The notes beneath the pieces are model-generated. The model was not told the origin of the DNA. It worked only from the letters and a program-made list of their open reading frames with translations, and searched no databases. Made by a program: the position numbers and the translations under genes. DNA of 12,185 nt, from contig CALCEA010000130.1 of assembly GCA_937900675.1 (NCBI GenBank), positions 1 to 12,185 of the forward strand. The letters are read 5' to 3'. Source of the stretch: an uncultured Chitinophagaceae bacterium. GTDB taxonomy: Bacteria > Bacteroidota > Bacteroidia > Chitinophagales > Chitinophagaceae. Positions 6,600-12,185 of this stretch are shown in pieces; the stretch's first letter is position 1; each line of letters opens with the position of its first letter.

Positions 6600-7520
6600 A
6601 TGAAGAATAGAGAAGAAGATATTGAACTGAATTTGACAGGAGAAGAAGCCAATCAATCTGATGCTGCTGATAAATCTAGATGGTTTAAGCGTATTAGAAA
6701 AGGTATTAACACTTCTACTGCTGATAAAAAAGAAACTCCAGAAGGTCTTTGGAGTAAATGTCCTTCTTGTAATCATATTTGTACAAGTGCTGAATTAAAA
6801 GAACACTTATACATTTGTTCTAATTGTAATTTTCATCACAGAATTGGAAGTGACGAATACTTTGATATTCTATTTGATGATCAACAATTTGAAGTATTGT
6901 TTGATAACATAAAAAGTAAGGATGCATTAAACTTTACTGACCTTAAAAATTATCAAAAGAGATTGGACGAGATTCACTCTAAGACGGACTTAAAAGATTC
7001 AATGCGTGTTGCAACTGGTAAAGTTAATGGTGAAGGAATAGTAGTAGCATGTATGGACTTTGAATTTATTGGAGGATCTTTAGGAAGTGTAATGGGAGAA
7101 AAATTTTCTAGAGCAGTAGATTATTGTATTCAACATAAACTACCCTACTTAGTAATTAGCAAAAGTGGTGGTGCTAGAATGATGGAAAGTGCGTTTAGCT
7201 TAATGCAATTAGCTAAAACAAGTGGTAAGCTTTCTCAATTAAGTGACGCCAAATTGCCTTTCATCTCTATGTTAACCGACCCTACTTTTGGTGGTATCTC
7301 TGCTAGCTTTGGTATGTTAGGTGATATCAATATTGCTGAACCAGGTGCATTAATTGGTTTTGCAGGCCCAAGGGTTATTAAAGAAACCATTAAGAAAGAC
7401 TTACCTCCTGGCTTCCAACGCTCTGAATTCTTATTAGAACATGGATTCCTTGATTTTATTGTTGATAGAAAGGAATTAAAAGATAAATTGTCTGAAGTAT
7501 GTTTCTTGTTTAGAAACTAA
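6600..7520 (+). CDS. accD: acetyl-CoA carboxylase carboxyltransferase subunit beta
   Basis: AccD, with AccA, transfers the carboxyl group from carboxybiotin on AccB to acetyl-CoA, making malonyl-CoA, the first committed step of fatty acid synthesis. The 306 residues contain the N-terminal four-cysteine zinc ribbon (C54, C57, C73, C76) and the crotonase-like carboxyltransferase core: GGSLGSVMGEK (158-168), SKSGGARMM (187-195), TDPTFGGISASFGMLGD (226-242) and PGALIGFAGPRVI (248-260). The usual start region, WFKRI, is at residue 28, preceded by an acidic extension of about 27 residues; no other in-frame ATG is available nearer that point. It follows fbaA by 2 bases. No other acc genes are present in the window. 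Confidence 0.96.
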   Translation: MKNREEDIELNLTGEEANQSDAADKSRWFKRIRKGINTSTADKKETPEGLWSKCPSCNHICTSAELKEHLYICSNCNFHHRIGSDEYFDILFDDQQFEVLFDNIKSKDALNFTDLKNYQKRLDEIHSKTDLKDSMRVATGKVNGEGIVVACMDFEFIGGSLGSVMGEKFSRAVDYCIQHKLPYLVISKSGGARMMESAFSLMQLAKTSGKLSQLSDAKLPFISMLTDPTFGGISASFGMLGDINIAEPGALIGFAGPRVIKETIKKDLPPGFQRSEFLLEHGFLDFIVDRKELKDKLSEVCFLFRN

Positions 7521-7548
7521 TGCTCCGAACTAAATCAATTTTAAATTG

Positions 7549-7556
7549 TACTTTTG
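7549..7556 (+). promoter_or_regulatory. candidate -7 box for smpB
   Basis: TACTTTTG matches TAnnTTTG and lies in the short gap between accD and smpB. No TTTG -33 element is seen 19 bases upstream. Initiation would fall near 7562, inside the left arm of the hairpin at 7557-7585. Confidence 0.45.
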
Positions 7557-7592
7557 TATCCCGGTCCTTTAATGGTATCGGGATATTTTTTT
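7557..7592 (+). terminator. intrinsic terminator-like hairpin just before smpB
   Basis: TATCCCG (7557-7563) pairs perfectly with CGGGATA (7579-7585). The inner bases add a G-U, a T-A and CC/GG around one bulge, giving about 11 bp in total. Seven T (7586-7592) follow directly and end at the smpB start codon. It could terminate transcripts from fbaA-accD, or attenuate read-through into smpB. Confidence 0.6.
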
Positions 7593-8057
7593 ATGTCAAA
7601 AGCAAAAGCAGTTAAAGCCAAAGAGTTAAATAATAGGCAAGCCTATTTTAACTATGCCATCGAAGACAAATTCGTGGCTGGCATGGTATTGCTTGGAACC
7701 GAAGTAAAATCTATTAGAGAAGGTAAAGTAAGCTTCAATGACTCTTTCTGTTTTTTTGATCGTGGTGAATTATGGGTAAGAAGTTTGTATATCAATGCAT
7801 ACTCACATGGATCTGCCAATAATCATATCGAAGTACACGACAGAAAATTACTTTTACAAAAAAGAGAATTGAAGAAACTAGAAGCAAAAGTGAAAGAAAA
7901 AGGATTCACCATTGTACCTCTTAGAATATTCTTCAACGAAAAACATTTAGCCAAATTAGAAATTGGCGTGGGCCGTGGTAAGAAAGAATTTGACAAACGC
8001 GAAACCATTAAGAACCGCGATATTGACAAGGACATTAAAAGGTACCTTGCAAAGTAA
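7593..8057 (+). CDS. smpB: SsrA-binding protein SmpB
   Basis: SmpB binds tmRNA (ssrA) and brings it to ribosomes stalled on broken mRNA for trans-translation, which frees the ribosome and tags the peptide for proteolysis. The 154-residue protein shows NNRQAYFNYAIEDKFVAGM (13-31), GTEVKSIREGKVSF (35-48), NNHIEVHDRKLLL (76-88), FTIVPLRIFF (105-114) and the basic C-terminal tail KKEFDKRETIKNRDIDKDIKR (130-150) that mimics the decoding region of a tRNA. I chose ATG 7593 because it gives the short Lys-rich start normal for the family; an in-frame TTG at 7554 would translate through the hairpin and is unlikely. The tmRNA gene is not in the window. The start codon directly abuts a T7 tract. Confidence 0.97.
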   Translation: MSKAKAVKAKELNNRQAYFNYAIEDKFVAGMVLLGTEVKSIREGKVSFNDSFCFFDRGELWVRSLYINAYSHGSANNHIEVHDRKLLLQKRELKKLEAKVKEKGFTIVPLRIFFNEKHLAKLEIGVGRGKKEFDKRETIKNRDIDKDIKRYLAK

Positions 8058-8132
8058 ATGAGAAAAAATACCTAATACTCACTCAAAGCTCACAAGTTCG
8101 ATATTCGTTCGTATTAGTATTTCTTTCTCATT
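8057..8132. repeat. 22-base imperfect inverted repeat, possible bidirectional terminator
   Basis: Bases 8057-8078 are complementary to 8111-8132 apart from one unpaired base on each side, around a 32-base loop. The core is CTAATAC/GTATTAG and the outer part is A-rich on one side and T-rich on the other, so a T-rich 3' arm appears in RNA from either strand. It begins on the last base of the smpB stop codon and lies between convergent genes, which suits a shared terminator. The long loop and low GC make it atypical, so a mobile or repeat-family origin is also possible. Confidence 0.55.
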
Positions 8133-8149
8133 ATCTTATTCATCAGATG

Positions 8150-8566
8150 TTAACTATACTTGGTACTGTTCTTCTTCTTGTAATCTAGCTGTTCTTTTAG
8201 CGAGTCAGGGTCAGGACGGTTGGTGGTTGCGTAGGCCACTCCCATGAGTACAACAAATATTCCCAAAGCAAAACCTAGTTCTGAGGGAACCCACCAATAA
8301 CCCCAGGCTTGATTAATTTTAGCATGTTCTGGCTGGTTAAGTTCATATCGAATATCTACTCGCTGGCCTAATTGAGTCTTATAATGTTCTTTTGGTAAAC
8401 GCAACAAATAAGTCTTCCCCTCTTCAGAAAAACTAGCCACCATTTGATCTCCTCTTTGCTCAATTAAAGCTGGAGTAATTTCACTATCAAAATAATCTGG
8501 TGTTCTACTAAAAGGCAGGTAGATAAAGAATAGTGATAAGAATAATATGGTAGCAGACTTAATCAT
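8150..8566 (-). CDS. small two-TM membrane protein, DUF3592-like
   Basis: This 138-residue protein has a hydrophobic N-terminal segment (about 4-20; anchor or signal), an extracytoplasmic-looking domain of about 70 residues, a second hydrophobic segment (about 94-114) and a charged C-terminal tail rich in Lys. GQRVDIRYELNQPEHAKI (67-84) just before the second TM resembles the 'G..V.V.YdP.nP..a.i' pattern of DUF3592 proteins; that is a resemblance, not a firm assignment, and no function is known to me. It lies 77 bases downstream of smc in the same direction, behind two hairpins. No separate promoter box is evident, so its expression may depend on read-through from smc. Confidence 0.7.
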   Translation of the reverse strand: MIKSATILFLSLFFIYLPFSRTPDYFDSEITPALIEQRGDQMVASFSEEGKTYLLRLPKEHYKTQLGQRVDIRYELNQPEHAKINQAWGYWWVPSELGFALGIFVVLMGVAYATTNRPDPDSLKEQLDYKKKNSTKYS

Positions 8567-8574
8567 CTTTAAAA

Positions 8575-8603
8575 CAAATGAGTCCCTCTAGGAGACTCAT
8601 TTG
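8575..8603 (-). terminator. hairpin between smc and the DUF3592-like gene
   Basis: CAAATGAGTC (8575-8584) and GACTCATTTG (8594-8603) form a perfect 10-bp stem, extended by two more pairs past a bulge. In minus-strand RNA it is followed at once by UUUU (8574-8571), which suits termination after smc. It ends about 8 bases before the start codon of the downstream gene. On the plus strand a T6 run (8610-8615) lies 6 bases away, so weak action in both directions is possible. Confidence 0.6.
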
Positions 8604-8614
8604 GGAATATTTTT

Positions 8615-8639
8615 TACAGGTCTCCGAAGGGACTCTGTA
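8615..8639 (-). repeat. second hairpin after smc, partly complementary to the first
   Basis: ACAG (8616-8619) pairs with CTGT (8635-8638), with further pairs inside around single-base bulges and a small loop, about 9 bp in all. It starts a few bases after the smc stop codon. Its core (8620-8635) is also complementary to the core of the first hairpin (8580-8596), so the two could fold separately or with each other. Confidence 0.5.
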
Positions 8640-8643
8640 GGTT

Positions 8644-11600
8644 TTAATTACTTAAACTTCTAAAATCTACAGGAACCAGCTTACTAACACCCGGCTCTTG
8701 CATGGTCACTCCATAGATTACATCCACTGCACTCATGGTTTGCTTATTGTGAGTTACAATAATAAACTGTGAGTTATCAGAGAACTTCTGGATCATCTGT
8801 GTGAACTTGCCTACATTGGCATCATCCAATGGCGCGTCTACCTCATCCAAGATACAGAACGGCGCTGGCTTAATTAAGTAGATCGCAAACAACATTGCAG
8901 TTGCCGTTAAAGTTCTCTCACCACCACTCAACTGTGTGATAGATGAAGGGCGCTTACCTTTAGGCTTCGCTACAATCTCTACAGCTGTTTCTGCTAAATT
9001 ATCAGGATCAACCAATATTAAGTCACAAGAATCTTCTTCGGTAAATAATGCCTTGAATACTTTTTGGAAGTTTTCTCTTGCAGTATTATAAGTTTCTAAG
9101 AATGCTTGGTTTGCTGTTGCTTCAACTTCTTGAATTGTCATCATTAAGCTTTCCTTAGCATCTACTAAGTCATTCTTTTGTTCTAAGATAAAGTCATAAC
9201 GCTTTTTCATCTCTGTATAAGCTTCGACAGCAGTTGGATTCACTTCACCCATATTCTCTAAACGCTTCTTCATTCTCTCCACACTTGCTTGTAACTCTTC
9301 TAAGCTTTCTTCTGTTTGTCTGCCCTTATCTAAAACCTCTTCTAACTCAACTTTAAACTCAACACTTAAACGCTCTTTCATACCCGCTAAAGACAATTTC
9401 AAGTTGTTTAATTTATCCTTGATCTCATTGATCAATTGATCCATTAATTCTTTAGATTTAACTTGAAGTCTTAAAGCACTTTCTTTTTCTTGTAATTGTG
9501 TTCTTAAAGTATAGTATGCTTGATCTGCTTCGTTTAATTTTAACTCTTCCGCTTCCTTATTTCTTAATAATTCAACTAATTCAGCTTCTACCGCTGCTAA
9601 TTGATCTTTGCTTTCCACAATAGCAGTGGAAGCTTCCGTTAATTGTGCAGTATTAGATTGAATTTGTGCATGTAAGTCTACCAATTGATTTTCTTTGAAT
9701 ACAACTTCTTGTTGTAAAGATTCAATCTTACTTTGTTGCTTAGTCAACTGTAAATTCATTTCATTGAATTCTCCAGATGCTAAATGATAAGCTTGCTCTG
9801 CTGCTTGATAAGCCAATTCAATATCTCCTAATTGAGCTTGAGTTTCTTGTAAGCTTATATTCAATGCTTCAAAAGCTACTCTAGTATCAGCAATAGCATC
9901 GTGTTCTTCTTGAATCTTCACTGCAAACTCTGCTAATTTAGCTGTAGCAGTAGATTGAGCAGATTGCAAATTCTCTAATCTATTCTTATTAGCGAATACT
10001 TCATTGATTAAAGTATTTACAGACTGCTCTGTAGTACGAATTTCGTTTTCTTTTAGTAATTCATTGAATCCTAAAACAGAATCGTGTTTTACTTGAATTT
10101 GAGCTTTCAAGTCATTCACCACTAATTCCTGCGCTTCAATATCTTCTAATAACTTTTCTAAATTTTTAGCACGGCCAATTTTCTTTCCTTCAAATAATCC
10201 TACACTACCACCAGTTAATGTGTACTTACCCTTAACATACTTACCTGTCTTTTCTAAAATAATTCCAGCATGGTTAGCTTCTAAAGCAGCTTCATTTTCG
10301 GCAATGAATACATTACCCAATAAATGATTTGCTAAAGCAGCATATTTTGGATCTATCTCAACAACAGATAATGCAGCAATGGTATTGGATGGAGCAGCAT
10401 TGGCTTGTGCACCAGATAATTGATCTAATAAGAAGAAATTGGCTTTACCTTTTTTATGCTCATCCAATAAATGAATGGCTTGTAAACCTTCTTTTAAATC
10501 GTTTACTACATAGTAGTTTAAATAAGGCTCTAATACATTCTCTACAGCAGTACGATAAGACTCTTGCACATAAATGATATCTGATAAGATAGGCGCATTA
10601 TGATTCCAACCTGTATTGTTGTGTAAGAATTTAACGCTCTCTGGATAACCTTCCATAGAGTCCACCAAACTCTTTAATAAATCGTATTCGTTTTTCTTAG
10701 CATCTAAAATTCTAGATTGCTCAGCTAATGAAGATCTAAAAACTTCTAAAGCAGATTGAGTTTCAAAAATACTTGCTTTCGCTTTTTCATGTTGCTCTTG
10801 CAATGAAACCAAATGTGCTTTCTTATCTGCTAAATCTGTTTCTTTTTGAGCCAATTGAGCAGTAATATCTTGAATTTGAGTTGCACGATGCGCTTGCTCT
10901 TCTTCTATTTGAACCTTCGATCTTTGAATATTTTGAATAGAAGTATCTGCAACAGCCACTTTCTTCTCCGCATCAAATTGATTTCTTTGAATTTGATTGT
11001 ACTGTTGACGCAAACTATCTAATACCGCTCTCTGATCATCAAACTGATTTCTTTTATTGGATAGTTCTACTTGAGATGCTTCTACTCTATTTTTAAAATC
11101 GTTGTAAATTTTTTCTTCTTCAACCACTTGCAATTTTGTATACTCGATAGAATCACCAATGGTCTTCACTTGACCTTCTGCTCTTTCCAAGAAATCTTGT
11201 AAACCCTTTTCTTTGTCGTTTAAATAATCTAATCTCTGAGCAGCCAAATTCTTATCATTCTCTTTGGTTCTTAATTTTTGAACCAAGTCGTTAAACTCTT
11301 GTTGCTGACTTTGTAAGCCTCTTTCTTTTTCGATAAAGTTTACTCTCTCTTGTTCTAAAGCAGCTTCTTCAAGAGCAATCTGTGCTTCTAATTGAATCTT
11401 CTTGTCTGATTCCGTTTCTTGTTGTTCTGTTAATTCTTTGTAAGTTAGATTGAAACCTTCTAAGGAAGCAATGGCTAGCTCAATAGCAGTATCCTTATAA
11501 TCTTTCTTGATTTCAAAATACTTCTCAGCCTTCTTTGCCTGATTCTCTAATGTCTTTAATTGGTTATTGATCTCAAATAACAAATCTTCTATCCTAGATA

Positions 11601-12162
11601 AATCTTGCTCGGTAGCATCTAATTTATTCTTCGCTTCTTTCTTTCTTGTTTTGTAAATAGTAATACCAGCTGCTTGCTCTAACATTTTACGACGACTATT
11701 ATCCTTATCCTTGATAATATCATCCACCATTCCTAATTCAATGATTGCATAACTATCTGTACTCACACCGGTATCCAAGAACAAATTATGGATGTCTTTT
11801 AAACGACAAGCCACATCATTTAAACGATATTCACTCTCTCCATTTTTATAATAACGACGAGTCACCGTAATGGTGCTAAACTCGGTTGGTAATAAATTTT
11901 TAGTATTCTCGAAAGTCAAACTAACTTCCGCCATGCTACTGGAATTTCTTGTTTTACTTCCATTGAATACCAATGAATCTAAATTTTCAGATCTTAAGGC
12001 TGAAATCTTTGATTCACCAATTACCCATCTAATACTATCGATGATATTACTTTTTCCGCATCCGTTTGGCCCAATAATGCCTGTTATCCCCTCGTCAAAA
12101 CTTACGATGGTTTTGTCCGCAAAACTCTTAAACCCTTTGATTTCTAATGACTTTAGTCTCAC
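8644..12162 (-). CDS. smc: chromosome segregation protein SMC
   Basis: SMC is the ATPase core of the bacterial condensin SMC-ScpAB, which dimerises and extrudes DNA loops to compact and segregate the chromosome. The 1172-residue protein is full length. It has an N-terminal ATPase half with Walker A GPNGCGKS (31-38), then FLDTGVSTDSYAIIELG (128-144), a coiled coil (about 165-500), a hinge domain (about 505-665) that includes the GGS turn at 651-653, and a returning coiled coil (about 670-1010). The C-terminal ATPase half has the signature LSGGE (1078-1082) and Walker B ILDE (1104-1107). The start is GTG at 12162: it gives the canonical MRLKSLEIKGFKSF, and an in-frame stop lies a few codons upstream with no ATG between. 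scpA and scpB are not in the window. No promoter is seen in the 23 bases left upstream. Confidence 0.98.
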   Translation of the reverse strand: MRLKSLEIKGFKSFADKTIVSFDEGITGIIGPNGCGKSNIIDSIRWVIGESKISALRSENLDSLVFNGSKTRNSSSMAEVSLTFENTKNLLPTEFSTITVTRRYYKNGESEYRLNDVACRLKDIHNLFLDTGVSTDSYAIIELGMVDDIIKDKDNSRRKMLEQAAGITIYKTRKKEAKNKLDATEQDLSRIEDLLFEINNQLKTLENQAKKAEKYFEIKKDYKDTAIELAIASLEGFNLTYKELTEQQETESDKKIQLEAQIALEEAALEQERVNFIEKERGLQSQQQEFNDLVQKLRTKENDKNLAAQRLDYLNDKEKGLQDFLERAEGQVKTIGDSIEYTKLQVVEEEKIYNDFKNRVEASQVELSNKRNQFDDQRAVLDSLRQQYNQIQRNQFDAEKKVAVADTSIQNIQRSKVQIEEEQAHRATQIQDITAQLAQKETDLADKKAHLVSLQEQHEKAKASIFETQSALEVFRSSLAEQSRILDAKKNEYDLLKSLVDSMEGYPESVKFLHNNTGWNHNAPILSDIIYVQESYRTAVENVLEPYLNYYVVNDLKEGLQAIHLLDEHKKGKANFFLLDQLSGAQANAAPSNTIAALSVVEIDPKYAALANHLLGNVFIAENEAALEANHAGIILEKTGKYVKGKYTLTGGSVGLFEGKKIGRAKNLEKLLEDIEAQELVVNDLKAQIQVKHDSVLGFNELLKENEIRTTEQSVNTLINEVFANKNRLENLQSAQSTATAKLAEFAVKIQEEHDAIADTRVAFEALNISLQETQAQLGDIELAYQAAEQAYHLASGEFNEMNLQLTKQQSKIESLQQEVVFKENQLVDLHAQIQSNTAQLTEASTAIVESKDQLAAVEAELVELLRNKEAEELKLNEADQAYYTLRTQLQEKESALRLQVKSKELMDQLINEIKDKLNNLKLSLAGMKERLSVEFKVELEEVLDKGRQTEESLEELQASVERMKKRLENMGEVNPTAVEAYTEMKKRYDFILEQKNDLVDAKESLMMTIQEVEATANQAFLETYNTARENFQKVFKALFTEEDSCDLILVDPDNLAETAVEIVAKPKGKRPSSITQLSGGERTLTATAMLFAIYLIKPAPFCILDEVDAPLDDANVGKFTQMIQKFSDNSQFIIVTHNKQTMSAVDVIYGVTMQEPGVSKLVPVDFRSLSN

Positions 12163-12185
12163 TTTCTTTGAACTTTAATATGTCT

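Noticed and set aside
7554..7592. In-frame TTG start that would lengthen SmpB by 13 residues
   Set aside because: The extension would be encoded by the promoter box and terminator hairpin, and SmpB proteins begin near the ATG at 7593.
10329..10577. Plus-strand open frame of 82 codons inside smc
   Set aside because: It lies opposite the SMC hinge coding region and matches no pattern I recognise; it is a by-product of smc codon use.
8644..12162. SMC-like protein as part of an MksB/Wadjet-type defence system
   Set aside because: The N-terminus, hinge and signature motifs are those of canonical housekeeping SMC, and no jetABCD-like partners are present.
11870..12178. Plus-strand open frame of 102 codons opposite the start of smc
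   Set aside because: It is antisense to the conserved Walker A region of smc, which constrains the sequence on the other strand.

Overview
The window looks like ordinary, AT-rich core chromosome from a member of the Bacteroidota, most likely near the Chitinophagaceae (inferred from gene content, not tested). Three things point there. Start codons are not preceded by Shine-Dalgarno sequences. Several intergenic gaps carry the phylum's TAnnTTTG -7 promoter box, once with a matching TTTG -33 box at 19 bases. Protein families typical of the phylum (DUF3810) sit among universal housekeeping genes. I see no phage, transposase, CRISPR array or defence island.

Layout. Positions 1-55 hold the 5' part of a tRNA-Leu(GAG) on the minus strand, cut by the window edge. 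Then come a DUF2130 coiled-coil protein with a nuclease-like C-terminal domain (+), a 4'-phosphopantetheinyl transferase (-), dCTP deaminase (+) and a DUF3810 membrane protein with an HExxH motif (-). These four alternate in direction. Both convergent pairs overlap at their 3' ends, so no room is left for intergenic terminators.

From 3641 to 8057 everything reads on the plus strand. A strong promoter drives yceD(DUF177)-rpmF-plsX, a classic ribosome/phospholipid operon. A second promoter precedes fbaA-accD (class II aldolase and the acetyl-CoA carboxylase beta subunit, 2 bases apart). smpB follows, with a terminator-like hairpin and a -7 promoter box both packed into its leader. From 8150 to 12162 the genes read on the minus strand: a GTG-started smc, then a small two-TM protein with a DUF3592-like look.

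How the genes relate. PlsX and AccD both serve fatty acid and phospholipid synthesis, and the phosphopantetheinyl transferase can activate the acyl carrier protein they depend on. L32 and YceD serve the large ribosomal subunit, SmpB rescues stalled ribosomes, dCTP deaminase feeds dTTP synthesis, and SMC compacts and segregates the chromosome. The window is growth-related housekeeping rather than an accessory system.

The items most worth a second look are small: two mutually complementary hairpins after smc (8575-8638), a 22-base imperfect inverted repeat after smpB (8057-8132), the terminator/promoter overlap at the smpB start (7549-7595), and the two uncharacterised proteins with enzyme-like motifs (DUF2130 and DUF3810). 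I found no convincing undescribed multi-gene system.
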